A DNA stretch of 64,000 nt from Pseudomonas sp. RIT288 (GCF_000631985.1 NZ_JFYN01000043.1:62001-126000), one strand, 5' to 3'. Shown: positions 25,544-34,655, counted from the first letter of the stretch. A program made the numbers and translations. Notes: a model not told the origin generated them from the sequence alone.

Positions 25544-26470
25544 ATGGATAAGCTTTCGAACATGTCGGTGTACATAAAAGTTGTCGAGATGGGCAGTTTC
25601 ACGGCCGTTGCCAATCATCTGGACTCCACAGTCGGTAACGTATCGCGTGCTGTATCTGCGCTGGAAAACGTGCTCGATACACGCCTGTTGCAACGCTCGA
25701 CCCGACGTCTTTCGGTCACCGATGCAGGGCGACGGTTCTATGAGCGCTGCACGAAAATCCTGGCTGATCTGGAAAGTGCCGAAGCCGAAGCCAGCAATGC
25801 GGCGCTACAGCCGAAGGGAACACTGCGTGTGCATTGCGTGCCCGGGCTGGCTCGGCATCTGGTCACGGGGGCCGTGCTGGAGTACCGCCGGCAGTTCCCG
25901 GAGGTGACTGTGGATTTATTACTCTCGCAACGCATGCCTAACCTGTTGGAAGACCAACTGGACGTCTCGATTCTGATCGCCCGTGCGCTTCCCGATTCGG
26001 CGTATGTCAGCCAAAAGATCGGTGTCAGCCATTGTGTGCTGGTGGCGTCGCCAGACTACCTCGCCCGGCATGCGGCCCCCGAAAAGCCCGAAGACTTGCG
26101 CGATCATCAGTGTCTGCTGCTGGGTACCGTGGACTATGTGCGGGATGAGTGGCAGCTCAAGAGCAGAGCGGGGGACGCGACATTTGTCCCGACGGGGCCA
26201 AGTTTCAGCGTCAACGATATGGATGCGATGGCGCTTGCCAGTCGAGAGGGCGCGGGGATTGGTTTGTTGGCCGGGTTTACAGCCATCGACGATTTGCGTT
26301 CCGGCAAGTTAGTGCGGGTTTTGCCTGACTACCATACCTATGAGCGCAACGTGTACGCCGTCTATACCTCCCGGCAGTTTGTCGATGCAAAAATCACCCG
26401 GTTTATTGAAACGCTGAAAGATCGGGTTGGCAGTCAACTGGCAGCCACGGCCAAAGAACTTATCGATTGA
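25544..26470 (+). CDS. LysR family transcriptional regulator
   Basis: 308 residues; AGGAAGG lies seven bases before the ATG. The HTH is SFTAVANHLDSTVGNVSRAV (residues 17-36), and the effector domain starts LRVHCVPGLARHLVTGAVLE. It belongs to the group close to aromatic/aldehyde-responsive regulators (YafC, DsdC-like). Divergent from the aldehyde dehydrogenase operon across 220 bases, so the probable regulator of that operon. Confidence 0.9.
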   Translation: MDKLSNMSVYIKVVEMGSFTAVANHLDSTVGNVSRAVSALENVLDTRLLQRSTRRLSVTDAGRRFYERCTKILADLESAEAEASNAALQPKGTLRVHCVPGLARHLVTGAVLEYRRQFPEVTVDLLLSQRMPNLLEDQLDVSILIARALPDSAYVSQKIGVSHCVLVASPDYLARHAAPEKPEDLRDHQCLLLGTVDYVRDEWQLKSRAGDATFVPTGPSFSVNDMDAMALASREGAGIGLLAGFTAIDDLRSGKLVRVLPDYHTYERNVYAVYTSRQFVDAKITRFIETLKDRVGSQLAATAKELID

Positions 26471-26493
26471 AACGCTGGTGGGCAAAAAAGTAT

Positions 26494-26527
26494 TTGCGCC
26501 TCGATGAGACAACTCTTCGAGGCGCAA
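26494..26527. terminator. Bidirectional stem-loop between convergent genes
   Basis: TTGCGCCTCGA and TCGAGGCGCAA are perfect 11-base arms with a 12-base loop between the LysR and DUF2790 genes. The T-tract is short. Confidence 0.6.
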
Positions 26528-26546
26528 TGATTGGCGAACAGCTTGC

Positions 26547-26798
26547 TTACCCCTGGCTGCAGCGGCCCATGACGCTATAGGCCAGTACGTGCTGTTTGCC
26601 TTGTGAATCCTGGTAAGTCATGTGCGTCGGCACTACAGCGCAAACATCTGGCACGCGGTCTTCAGAGATGACTTTGGCGACATCAAGGTGGGTACCGTAG
26701 CCATATTGCTCGACCTGTTGAGTTCTTGCTGCACCCTCCTGCGCCGCTACAACAGAGCTGAAGCCCAAAAGTGCGATGATGACCATTGCTGTTTTCAT
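26547..26798 (-). CDS. DUF2790-type small exported protein
   Basis: 83 residues with a signal peptide (MKTAMVIIALLGFSSVVAAQ). The mature part YGTHLDVAKVISEDRVPDVCAVVPTHMTYQDS fits DUF2790, a Pseudomonas family of short periplasmic proteins, often copper- or stress-responsive in expression. Two Cys residues (in DVCAV and GRCSQ) could form a disulfide. AGGAA lies about eight bases before the ATG. Confidence 0.8.
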   Translation of the reverse strand: MKTAMVIIALLGFSSVVAAQEGAARTQQVEQYGYGTHLDVAKVISEDRVPDVCAVVPTHMTYQDSQGKQHVLAYSVMGRCSQG

Positions 26799-27130
26799 AA
26801 TGAGATTTCCTGAAGTAAGTGGATGTTGCTGGCAGGACGAACTTTAGGCTTCAGGGTTTTGTGGAAACAGGAGCGAATCAGGGAAAGACTTTTCTCAATT
26901 CCGAACACAATCGTGAGGTGTCTGACGTTAGTGCTTTTTTATGTGTGGCCGTCTGCTTTTGGGCGAAATCTGCCTGTCAAAGGCAGCCACATGCTCCTGA
27001 GTTTCGAGGTCGAATCAACTAAACTTGAGGGAGCGCGCGGCCGTGTCAGAAGGGCATAGTTGCGCAAATGGCCGAAAAGATACGGAAACGATCCAGAGGG
27101 AGAAGGACAAAATTTCCGAACGCCAGAAAC
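26799..27130. other. Intergenic region between DUF2790 gene and tRNA
   Basis: No gene accepted. Overlapping plus-strand frames near 26820-27060 have no ribosome binding site and unlikely composition. The stretch is less GC-rich than its surroundings. An origin as a tRNA-adjacent integration scar is possible, but no att repeat of the tRNA 3' end was found nearby. Confidence 0.35.
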
Positions 27131-27160
27131 GACAAAGCCCTGAATAATCAGGGCTTTGTC
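27131..27160 (-). terminator. Terminator of tRNA-Ser
   Basis: GACAAAGCCCTGA and TCAGGGCTTTGTC are perfect 13-base arms with an ATAA loop, 11 bases beyond the tRNA 3' end. In the tRNA direction it is followed by GTTTCTGG. Confidence 0.75.
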
Positions 27161-27170
27161 GTACATAAGA

Positions 27171-27258
27171 TGGCGGAGGCGATGGGATTCGAACTCATGG
27201 ACCTGTTACAGTCGACGGTTTTCAAGACCGTTGCCTTAAACCACTCGGCCACACCTCC
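27171..27258 (-). tRNA. tRNA-Ser (anticodon UGA)
   Basis: Read on the minus strand it begins GGAGGTG and ends CGCCTCC-G-CCA, so the acceptor stem has seven pairs and CCA is encoded. The anticodon loop is CTTGAAA, giving TGA at 34-36, between CGGT/ACCG-type stem sequences. A long variable arm and GTTCGAATC T-loop are present, as expected for serine tRNA. Confidence 0.93.
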
Positions 27259-27276
27259 GTTTGCGTTGCGGGCGCC

Positions 27277-27304
27277 ATAATACCTGAATGAAACACACTG
27301 TCAA
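27277..27304 (-). promoter_or_regulatory. Promoter of tRNA-Ser
   Basis: On the minus strand TTGACA and TATTAT are separated by 16 bases. They are followed by a GC-rich stretch (GGCGCCCGC) before the tRNA 5' end, the usual discriminator of stringently controlled stable-RNA promoters. Confidence 0.7.
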
Positions 27305-27381
27305 ACTCTGTGCATGGCTTGTTGCAGAGCGTCTGTTATGATCTTTGCGACTGAACGTTTCAAACCAACAGGAGTGTCGCC

Positions 27382-28053
27382 ATGCGCGAACAGGATTACG
27401 CAGTTCACAACAGCGTGCAGGCTGAGCAGCTAGAGGTTAGCCGCGTCCTGCGCAACACTTACGGTCTACTGGCGCTCACCCTCGCATTCAGCGGTGTGAT
27501 GGCGTTCGTGGCGCAGCAGATGCGCGTCGGCTACCCGAACATTTTCGTGGTGCTGATCGGCTTCTACGGACTGTTCTTCCTCACCAACAAACTCCGTGAT
27601 TCCGCGTGGGGCCTGGTGTCCGCTTTTGCGCTGACCGGTTTCATGGGTTTCCTGCTCGGCCCGATCCTCAACCGTTACCTGGGCATGCAGGGCGGCGCTG
27701 AAGTGGTCAGCTCGGCGTTCGCGATGACCGCGCTGGTGTTTGGTGGTCTGTCGGCCTACGTGCTGATCACCCGCAAGGACATGAGCTTCCTCGGTGGTTT
27801 CATCACCGCCGGTTTCTTCGTGTTGCTGGGTGCAACGCTGGCGAGCCTGTTCTTCCAGATCAGCGGCCTGCAACTGGCGATCAGCGCCGGTTTCGTGCTG
27901 TTCTCGTCGGTGTGCATTCTGTTCCAGACCAGCGCGATCATCCACGGTGGCGAGCGCAACTACATCATGGCGACCATCAGCCTGTATGTATCGATCTACA
28001 ACCTGTTCATCAGCTTGTTGCAGATCTTCGGCATCATGAGCCGCGACGACTGA
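27382..28053 (+). CDS. Bax inhibitor-1/YccA family membrane protein
   Basis: 223 residues with seven membrane segments. AGGAG lies seven bases before the ATG. Typical sequence: TYGLLALTLAFSGVMAF near the N-terminus, YVSIYNLFISLLQIFGIM near the C-terminus. BI-1/TMBIM proteins are calcium-leak or pH-sensitive channels, and YccA in E. coli interacts with FtsH. Monocistronic, with its own terminator. Confidence 0.92.
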   Translation: MREQDYAVHNSVQAEQLEVSRVLRNTYGLLALTLAFSGVMAFVAQQMRVGYPNIFVVLIGFYGLFFLTNKLRDSAWGLVSAFALTGFMGFLLGPILNRYLGMQGGAEVVSSAFAMTALVFGGLSAYVLITRKDMSFLGGFITAGFFVLLGATLASLFFQISGLQLAISAGFVLFSSVCILFQTSAIIHGGERNYIMATISLYVSIYNLFISLLQIFGIMSRDD

Positions 28054-28070
28054 TCGCAATTCGTGAATCA

Positions 28071-28100
28071 ACAAAAAACCCGCTTCGGCGGGTTTTTTGT
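28071..28100 (+). terminator. Rho-independent terminator
   Basis: ACAAAAAACCCGC and GCGGGTTTTTTGT are perfect 13-base arms with a TTCG tetraloop, 17 bases after the BI-1 stop. The A/T flanks let it serve both directions. Confidence 0.9.
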
Positions 28101-28117
28101 TGTCTGCGAAAAGCGGA

Positions 28118-28444
28118 TCAGTTGATCACCATGCTGCCATCGGCCTGTTGCTTGTAAATAGTGTAGGGCAGCAGAAAAGTATCCAGCACACCCGAAACCG
28201 CTGCATCGACCACCAGGCCAAAGGAGGCGTTGTTGTAATTGAACGCGTCGACGTCATCCGGCTTTTCGGCGTGCAGCATGCAGAAGTCGTAGGTCGCACC
28301 GCTGTAAATGCGCGGGACCGCGCCGCAGTAGGTTTTCTTGGTTTTCAACTGGTCTACGGAAGCCTTGTCGCTAAGCACGACGGTCTGCACCGTCCCGCAC
28401 CCGGCAAGCATCAACACTGTCAGCATCACTGCCTGAATTCTCAT
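28118..28444 (-). CDS. YceK/YidQ-family lipoprotein
   Basis: 108 residues from ATG 28444. The lipobox LAGC at about residues 12-15 is followed by GTVQTV. The segment TYCGAVPRIYSGATYDFCM and the end DTFLLPYTIYKQQ match the YceK/DUF1375 small lipoproteins. Outer-membrane location is likely. Function unknown. A longer start at 28453 is possible. Confidence 0.85.
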   Translation of the reverse strand: MRIQAVMLTVLMLAGCGTVQTVVLSDKASVDQLKTKKTYCGAVPRIYSGATYDFCMLHAEKPDDVDAFNYNNASFGLVVDAAVSGVLDTFLLPYTIYKQQADGSMVIN

Positions 28445-28502
28445 TACCGCCAATCCTTAGCCGGAAAAACCTCAATCTACGCCGAACAGACGCAAAAAGC
28501 AC

Positions 28503-28940
28503 TCACGCCATCGGCGGCAAACGGCGTTTGACCGGGGTTTTCTTGACGATCGCGGTGTTGGTTTCGGCCAGCGTATTGAGGCGGTCGAGCAGGGTGTCCA
28601 GCTGTTCCATCGAGCGCACGTGCAGGCGGGCGATGAAACAATCTTCCCCGGTGACCTTGTCGCACTCGGTGAACTCCGGGATCGACATAATCTGCCGTTC
28701 CACTTCCTGCAGTTGCCCCGGCAGCGGACGTACCCGGACGATCGCCTGGAGTTGATAGCCGAAACATTTGGGGTCGATCTCGACGGTATAACCCCTGAGC
28801 ACGCCGCGTTCCTCCAGCCGGCGCAGGCGTTCGGCCACGCTGGGTGACGACAGGCCGCTGATCTGCGCCAATGCCTTGAGCGAGCGGCGCGAGTCTTCCA
28901 TCAAGGCGCTGATGAGGATCTGGTCGATATCGTCGGTCAT
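28503..28940 (-). CDS. Lrp/AsnC family transcriptional regulator
   Basis: 145 residues; GGAG seven bases before the ATG. The winged HTH lies near residues 18-50 (LKALAQISGLSSPSVAERLR). The RAM ligand-binding domain follows, with ECDKVTGEDCFIARLHV. Divergent from a DMT-family exporter gene 150 bases away, which suggests control of amino-acid or related export. Confidence 0.92.
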   Translation of the reverse strand: MTDDIDQILISALMEDSRRSLKALAQISGLSSPSVAERLRRLEERGVLRGYTVEIDPKCFGYQLQAIVRVRPLPGQLQEVERQIMSIPEFTECDKVTGEDCFIARLHVRSMEQLDTLLDRLNTLAETNTAIVKKTPVKRRLPPMA

Positions 28941-29090
28941 GGCGCAACTCCGGTATTAGGCATTTGAGGGAAACCACCCGCGATAAAAAAGGCAGAAACC
29001 GAGTTTAGCCTGCTTTTTGCGCTGGAGGCGCTCGGGGTCGGCTTGGCATACTTTTGCCACGCTTTCGTCAAACGCTTAGGGAGATCAATG

Positions 29091-29987
29091 ATGGAAAACA
29101 CAATCCGCCGTGGTTCATTGGAAATGACTGCCGCCATGCTGATTTCCGGGACCATCGGCTGGTTCGTGCTGGTATCCGGGCAACCGGTGCTGGATGTGGT
29201 GTTCTGGCGTTGCGTGTTCGGCGCCGGCACCTTGCTGCTGATCTGCGCGGCGTTCGGCTTCTTGCGTCCGGGCATTTTGACCCGCACCACGTTCCTGCTC
29301 GCGGTGCTCAGCGGGGTGGCGATTGTCGGCAACTGGGTATTGTTGTTCGGCTCGTATTCCCGGGCCTCGATTGCCATCGGCACGGCGGTCTACAACGTAC
29401 AACCGTTCATGCTGGTTGGCCTGGCGGCACTGTTTCTCGGCGAGAAAATCACCTTGCAGAAGCTGTTCTGGCTAGCGATTTCCTTTCTCGGCATGCTGGC
29501 GATCGTCAGCGCCCACGGAGGGCAGGGCGAGAGCGGTAACGAATATCTGCTGGGGATTGCGCTGGCGCTGGGCGCGGCGTTGCTCTACGCGATGGCGGCG
29601 CTGATCATCAAACGCCTCACCGGCACGCCGCCGCATCTGATCGCGTTGATCCAGGTCTGCACCGGAGTGCTGTTGCTCGCGCCGTTCGCGCACTTCAACG
29701 GCTTGCCGCAAACCAACGGAGCCTGGGCCAGTCTGGTGACGCTGGGCATCGTCCACACTGGCCTGATGTATGTGCTGCTGTACGGCGCGATCCAGAAACT
29801 GCCGACTGCCCTGACCGGAGCGCTGTCCTTCATCTACCCGATTGCGGCGATCTTCGTCGACTGGTTCGCCTTCGGCCATCGCCTGGAGATCCTGCAATGG
29901 GTCGGTGTCGCAGCGATTCTGCTGGCCGCCGCCGGGATGCAACAGGGCTGGGGCCTGAAAGCCCGGCGCGAGCTCAAATCGGCTTGA
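29091..29987 (+). CDS. EamA/DMT-family transporter
   Basis: 298 residues from ATG 29091 (ATG 29088 is also possible; GGGAG lies 4-7 bases upstream). Ten membrane helices in two EamA repeats, with the repeat signature VYNVQPFMLVGLAALFLGEKI in the first half and GALSFIYPIAAIFVDWFAFG in the second. It probably exports amino acids or other metabolites. Its 3' end overlaps the convergent acyltransferase gene by 14 bases. Confidence 0.9.
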   Translation: MENTIRRGSLEMTAAMLISGTIGWFVLVSGQPVLDVVFWRCVFGAGTLLLICAAFGFLRPGILTRTTFLLAVLSGVAIVGNWVLLFGSYSRASIAIGTAVYNVQPFMLVGLAALFLGEKITLQKLFWLAISFLGMLAIVSAHGGQGESGNEYLLGIALALGAALLYAMAALIIKRLTGTPPHLIALIQVCTGVLLLAPFAHFNGLPQTNGAWASLVTLGIVHTGLMYVLLYGAIQKLPTALTGALSFIYPIAAIFVDWFAFGHRLEILQWVGVAAILLAAAGMQQGWGLKARRELKSA

Positions 29988-31863
29988 TCAGATCCTTGAA
30001 CAGGCCTTTGAGCTGCTGATTGCCAGCATCCACCAGATGATTGTCGTCAAAGTACAGCGGCACGCCGTCCATGGAACCCATGCAGTTGCCGTTGGGACAC
30101 AGGTACGGCGTCGGGTCGATCACCGTCGCGTTGCAGCGGCTGGCGGCGGCTTCGATGGTTGCGATGGCGACGCGGTTGCGTTTCTCGTATGCCTGCAACG
30201 GCAGGGAAATGTCCGTGGTTTGCCGGAACAATCGCTGATTCAGATTCAACCCCTTGTAGACGCTGAAGGGCATCTCCGGGATCGGTTTGACGATGTACAC
30301 CGGGTGGTTTTCAGCGATCGAGCAGACCGTGCTGACGTATTCTTCGGTATAGGCGTCAGCAAACGATGCCTGGCGCTCGGGAAACGAAATCCGATAGCTG
30401 TTTTCTCGTCCTGAATCCGCGTACAGCGCCGCACGGCTGAACAGCACCACCGGGATCCCGGCATACGCGGTTTTCAGTTGCTGCAACTTTTCCTGATTGA
30501 AGCCCCGGCACTGGCTTTCGACGGTTTTGTCGTGCATGGCGAAGTGCGCCAGGGTCGGGCAACCGCCCCGTGACCACGACAGCGCTGCCTGCGGGTTGTC
30601 CATCTGCACCGCTGCTGCGGTGGATTGCGCGTGGCTGTCGCCATACAGAATTACCGACACGTCACCCGTGCCCAGTTTGCAATCCGCTGCTGCATACGCG
30701 TTGGGGTAGCACTCCTGCGGATACAGCTTGCTGGTGTATTCCGGCTGGCCGAGTTCGACCAGTGCCGGGCGCCAGTCGGGGTGTTGCTTGACCAGCGACG
30801 ACGTCGTTGCCGACACGGCCACCACCGCTACCGTCAGCGACGCGAACTTGATCACTGTTCGAGTAGCGCTCGTACCTTTCTTCACCTTCGATTCCACCAG
30901 GTAGAAGGACAGGGTGCCGAGGGCGAACGAGGCGATGATTGCGCCGATCACGTGTGGCCAACTGTTCAGCAGGCCGCACAGGTACAGCAGTACCACCAGC
31001 GGCCAATGCCAGAGGTACACCGAGTAGGAAATGCTTCCGACAAACTGCAGCGTAGGATGGCTGCTGAACACTGACCGGGTGTTGCCGTGAATCACCAGCA
31101 TCGTCCCCAGCACCGGCACCAGTGCCAGGTAGCCGGGCCACAGGTCCGCCTCAGAAAAGCCCAGCACGCTGACGGCAATTGCCAGCAGGCCGAACCCTTC
31201 GCAAATCACGCCGCCGCGCTCGCCCAATCGCAGGGGAAACAGAAAAACCAGGCCGCCGGCGATCATTTCCCATGCGCGGGTGGGCAGCATGTAGAAGGCG
31301 AACGTCGGGTTGAGGCGGGTCACGACGATGGACGCCGCGAGCGACATCAACGCCAGGGCAACCAGGGCAAATCGGCTTTTGTCGGCACCGAAGAACCGGT
31401 GCAGCCCCATGATCAGTACGGGATAAAGCAGGTAGAACTGCCACTCCACCGACAGCGACCAGGTGTGCAGCAACCAGTTTTCATGCAGCGGCGCCGCGAA
31501 GTAATTACCGCTTTGGGCAAAGCTGAAGTTCGAGCTGAACAGCAGGCTGCTCTTGATCGTGCGGATGGTTTCGCGCAAGTCGTCCAGCGGCAGATAAAGG
31601 TAGCCGAAAACCAGCAGTGCAACGCACAGGACCAGCAGGGCGGGAATGATGCGTCGGGCGCGGGAGGCGTAGAAACCGAGGAGGGAAAAATTCTGCTGCT
31701 GCACGCCATTGACGATGATGCCGGTCATCAGGAAGCCGGAGATGACGAAGAACACGTCTACGCCGACAAATCCGCCTTCAAACCCTGGCACCTTGAAATG
31801 AAACAGCACGACCGAGAGCACGGCCAGTGCCCGCAGGGCGTTGATACTCTTCCTGAATTGCAT
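29974..31863 (-). CDS. OafA/YrhL-type membrane acyltransferase with C-terminal SGNH domain
   Basis: 629 residues. The N-terminal acyltransferase-3 domain has about ten or eleven membrane helices and begins INALRALAVLSVVLFHF, with the catalytic-type His; ISGFLMTGII follows. The C-terminal periplasmic SGNH hydrolase-like domain has the Ser block VILYGDSHAQST and a late DDNHLVDAG carrying Asp/His. Proteins of this architecture O-acetylate lipopolysaccharide O-antigen, capsule or exopolysaccharide. No glycan cluster is adjacent. Confidence 0.92.
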   Translation of the reverse strand: MQFRKSINALRALAVLSVVLFHFKVPGFEGGFVGVDVFFVISGFLMTGIIVNGVQQQNFSLLGFYASRARRIIPALLVLCVALLVFGYLYLPLDDLRETIRTIKSSLLFSSNFSFAQSGNYFAAPLHENWLLHTWSLSVEWQFYLLYPVLIMGLHRFFGADKSRFALVALALMSLAASIVVTRLNPTFAFYMLPTRAWEMIAGGLVFLFPLRLGERGGVICEGFGLLAIAVSVLGFSEADLWPGYLALVPVLGTMLVIHGNTRSVFSSHPTLQFVGSISYSVYLWHWPLVVLLYLCGLLNSWPHVIGAIIASFALGTLSFYLVESKVKKGTSATRTVIKFASLTVAVVAVSATTSSLVKQHPDWRPALVELGQPEYTSKLYPQECYPNAYAAADCKLGTGDVSVILYGDSHAQSTAAAVQMDNPQAALSWSRGGCPTLAHFAMHDKTVESQCRGFNQEKLQQLKTAYAGIPVVLFSRAALYADSGRENSYRISFPERQASFADAYTEEYVSTVCSIAENHPVYIVKPIPEMPFSVYKGLNLNQRLFRQTTDISLPLQAYEKRNRVAIATIEAAASRCNATVIDPTPYLCPNGNCMGSMDGVPLYFDDNHLVDAGNQQLKGLFKDLIKPI

Positions 31864-31942
31864 TTATGCGTCCATGTCACATCCGTTGTGCGGCGCATTG
31901 TAGTGATGATGTCGGCTTTGTTACATGGATTTTTCCGCTGAT

Positions 31943-32959
31943 TCAGATGTTCCAGCGCGGCGCCGTCATCGCCAGGCGCTGGCGCAGCTCACCGATGTTC
32001 GCGGCCAGTTGTCGGGTCAGCAAGCGGTAGCCGTCCAGCGTGCTGTAGACCGGCGTGTCGAGACCGGCGTCCGGTAACTCCAGCGGGCGCTCCAGGCGTT
32101 GCGTGGCGCCGGACTTCAAGGCCCGGGCCATGCCGATCAGCTGCACGCGGATCACCCGGTGTTCGGCTCGCAGCGCCGATTGCAGGTGCGCCATGGCTTC
32201 GGGGTCGTTGGCATCCGGGCGGGTGTTGCCGAGGATCTCCAGAGTGCTGACGCACATCCGCAGGTTGCGCTGAATCGCGTCCAGTTCGGTCATGGAGATT
32301 TTCACTTCCTTGGACACCGAAGGCATCAGCGAGCGCAGTTGCACCATCACTGTGGTCACCCGGCCCATCAGCTTCAGATGTTCATCGGCGCTGACCGGTT
32401 GGCCGCCAATGATCCGCCCGTACAACGTGGCGCAGTCGCGCAAGGCGTCGGCCAGGTTGTAGCGCCACGAATACACCGCGTACAGCGGCAGGGCGAAGGA
32501 GAACGCCAGGGCCAGGGCAATGCCGATCAGGATGTCGACCCCGCGCCACAAGCCGTCGGTGATCGGGTTGTCGCCATGTCCGGCAACGATGAACACGGTA
32601 ATCGCCGAGAGCAGGGCGGTGTAACCGCCCTTGCCGATCGCGTGATAGGAGAAGAAGCCGCAGACCACCGCCATGGCAAAGTAGGTCAGCCACGGCAGGC
32701 CCAGCCATGCCTGTTGCGCCACCAGCAGCAGACCGACGCCAGCACCGATCAGGGTGCCGGTGGCGCGTTCGGCGGCTTTCTTGCCGATGTTGCCGTGGTG
32801 CTGCAGGCCGCCGATCACCACCAGCATGGTCACCGACGCCCACTCGCCGTGGGGCAGGTTGATGCCGGTGGTCAGCAGGATGGTCGCCAGCAGCCCCAGC
32901 GCTACCCGCACCGCGTGAATCAGTCGGGCGTGCTGGTAGCGGCGGTACGGGTCCAGCAA
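31943..32959 (-). CDS. FUSC family inner-membrane protein
   Basis: 338 residues from a TTG. The N-terminal half has about six membrane helices, with LLATILLTTGINLPHGEWAS and GNIGKKAAERATGTLIGAGV, typical FUSC/aromatic-acid-exporter wording. The soluble C-terminal half is helical. The frame upstream remains open and conserved-looking (RLPPLLRRILRP), yet has no ATG/GTG/TTG before the preceding gene's stop. A CTG at 33016, with GAGGA seven bases upstream, may be the true start (357 residues). Confidence 0.85.
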   Translation of the reverse strand: MLDPYRRYQHARLIHAVRVALGLLATILLTTGINLPHGEWASVTMLVVIGGLQHHGNIGKKAAERATGTLIGAGVGLLLVAQQAWLGLPWLTYFAMAVVCGFFSYHAIGKGGYTALLSAITVFIVAGHGDNPITDGLWRGVDILIGIALALAFSFALPLYAVYSWRYNLADALRDCATLYGRIIGGQPVSADEHLKLMGRVTTVMVQLRSLMPSVSKEVKISMTELDAIQRNLRMCVSTLEILGNTRPDANDPEAMAHLQSALRAEHRVIRVQLIGMARALKSGATQRLERPLELPDAGLDTPVYSTLDGYRLLTRQLAANIGELRQRLAMTAPRWNI

Positions 32960-33029
32960 CGGACGCAGGATTCGCCGCAGCAGCGGTGGCAGTCGTTGGG
33001 CGCTGAAGGTGCTCAGTGCAAAGTCCTCG

Positions 33030-34655
33030 TCAGAAGATGTAGTCGGTGGTCAGGAAGCTCGAATCGCGGCCGCGAATGATTTCGCTGATCAGGTCCTTGT
33101 TGCTGTCCTGGAACTTGGTCGCCACCAGTGTGCGGATCGAAAACACCCGCAGTGCATCGTGTACCGACAGCGTGCCCTCGGCGGAGTTCTTGCGCCCGTT
33201 GAACGGGTAGGTGTCCGGGCCGCGCTGGCACTGGGCGTTGAGGTTGATCCGCCCGACCTGATTGGCGAAGGTATCGACCAGTCGGCCGATCGCCACCGGG
33301 TTGGTGCCGAACAGGCTCAGTTGCTGGCCAAAGTCCGATTCCAGCACGTAATCGATCACGGTATCGAGGTGACGGTACGGCACGATCGGCACCACCGGGC
33401 CGAACTGTTCTTCGTTGTACACGCGCATCTGCGGCGTCACCGGGTACAGCACCGCCGGGTAGAAGAACGACTCGCGACTCTCGCCGCCGTTGGGGTTGAC
33501 CACTTGCGCGCCCTTGCTCTGCGCGTCGGCCACCAGACCGTGCAGGTAATCGACCTTGCCCGACTCCGGTAACGGCGTCAGCGCCACGCCGCTGTCCCAC
33601 GGCATGCCCGGCTTGAGCGTGGCCAGTTTGGCGTTGAATTTTTCGATGAAGGTGTCGACCACGTCTTCGTGCACAAACAGGATCTTCAGCGCGGTGCAGC
33701 GCTGGCCGTTGAACGACAGCGAACCGGTGACCGCTTCGCTGACCGCATTGTCCAGATCGACTTCCGGCAGGACGATGCCGGGGTTCTTCGCATCCAGACC
33801 CAGCGCGGCGCGCAAGCGGTGTGGTTTCGGGTGCAGCTTCTTCAGGTCGCTCGCGGCCTTGTTGGTACCGATGAAGGCGAAGATATCGATCTTGCCGCTG
33901 GCCATCAGCGCGCTGACGGTCTCGCGGCCGCTGCCGTAGATCACGTTGATCACGCCGGTCGGGAAGCTGTCGCGGAACGCTTCGAGCAGCGGGCGGATCA
34001 GCAACACGCCGAGCTTGGCCGGTTTGAACACCACGGTGTTGCCCATGATCAGCGCCGGAATCAGCGTGGTGAAGGTTTCGTTCAGCGGATAGTTGTAAGG
34101 CCCCATGCACAGTGCCACGCCGAGTGGCACGCGACGGATCTGGCCGAGGGTGTCCTGTTCCAGTTCGAAACGGCTGGAGCGGCGGTCGAGTTCTTTGAGT
34201 GCATTGATGGTGTCGACGATGTAGTCGCAGGTGCGATCAAACTCTTTTTCCGAGTCCTTGAGATTCTTGCCGATCTCCCACATCAGCAGTTTGACCACGG
34301 CTTCGCGCTGCTGGCGCATGCGGCCGAGAAACGCTTCGACGTGCTGGATCCGTTCGGCCACGCGCATGGTCGGCCACAGGCCCTGACCGCGATCATAGGC
34401 ACGCACGGCAGCGTCGAGGGCGGTGAGCGCGGTGTCCGCGTCAAGCAGCGGGGTGCTGCCGAGGATCACTTGTTCATCGCCGTTCTCGCCGTGCAGATAC
34501 ACAGGGCTGCGCACGGTGGCGAGCGGGCCGTCCCAGCGCCGCAGTTCGCCATCGACGAGGTATTCGCGTTGCTCGACCTGACCGTCGAGGCGGTATTTTT
34601 CCGGGATGTCGCTGACAGAAGGGAACAGGTTGCCAAGGATGTTTGCTGTGGTCAT
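33030..34655 (-). CDS. NADP-dependent glyceraldehyde-3-phosphate dehydrogenase-like aldehyde dehydrogenase (ALDH11 type)
   Basis: 541 residues from ATG 34655, with an N-terminal extension compared with GapN (about 475). Catalytic Cys320 lies in FNGQRCTALK and Asn188 in GPYNYP. The usual Glu motif LELGGK is here ALGLDAKNP (284-292). The Glu position is Gly, and Asp288 sits two residues on. Bacterial ALDH11 members of this long type seem to share such wording. Probably oxidises glyceraldehyde-3-phosphate to 3-phosphoglycerate while making NADPH, bypassing ATP formation. Followed closely by the FUSC gene. Confidence 0.82.
   Translation of the reverse strand: MTTANILGNLFPSVSDIPEKYRLDGQVEQREYLVDGELRRWDGPLATVRSPVYLHGENGDEQVILGSTPLLDADTALTALDAAVRAYDRGQGLWPTMRVAERIQHVEAFLGRMRQQREAVVKLLMWEIGKNLKDSEKEFDRTCDYIVDTINALKELDRRSSRFELEQDTLGQIRRVPLGVALCMGPYNYPLNETFTTLIPALIMGNTVVFKPAKLGVLLIRPLLEAFRDSFPTGVINVIYGSGRETVSALMASGKIDIFAFIGTNKAASDLKKLHPKPHRLRAALGLDAKNPGIVLPEVDLDNAVSEAVTGSLSFNGQRCTALKILFVHEDVVDTFIEKFNAKLATLKPGMPWDSGVALTPLPESGKVDYLHGLVADAQSKGAQVVNPNGGESRESFFYPAVLYPVTPQMRVYNEEQFGPVVPIVPYRHLDTVIDYVLESDFGQQLSLFGTNPVAIGRLVDTFANQVGRINLNAQCQRGPDTYPFNGRKNSAEGTLSVHDALRVFSIRTLVATKFQDSNKDLISEIIRGRDSSFLTTDYIF

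Noticed and set aside
26819..27060. Overlapping plus-strand small ORFs before the tRNA
   Set aside because: No ribosome binding site, no family resemblance and mutually overlapping in two frames.
27130..27260. A tRNA-anchored genomic island (att site)
   Set aside because: No integrase and no repeat of the tRNA 3' end within the window. The neighbouring genes are ordinary.
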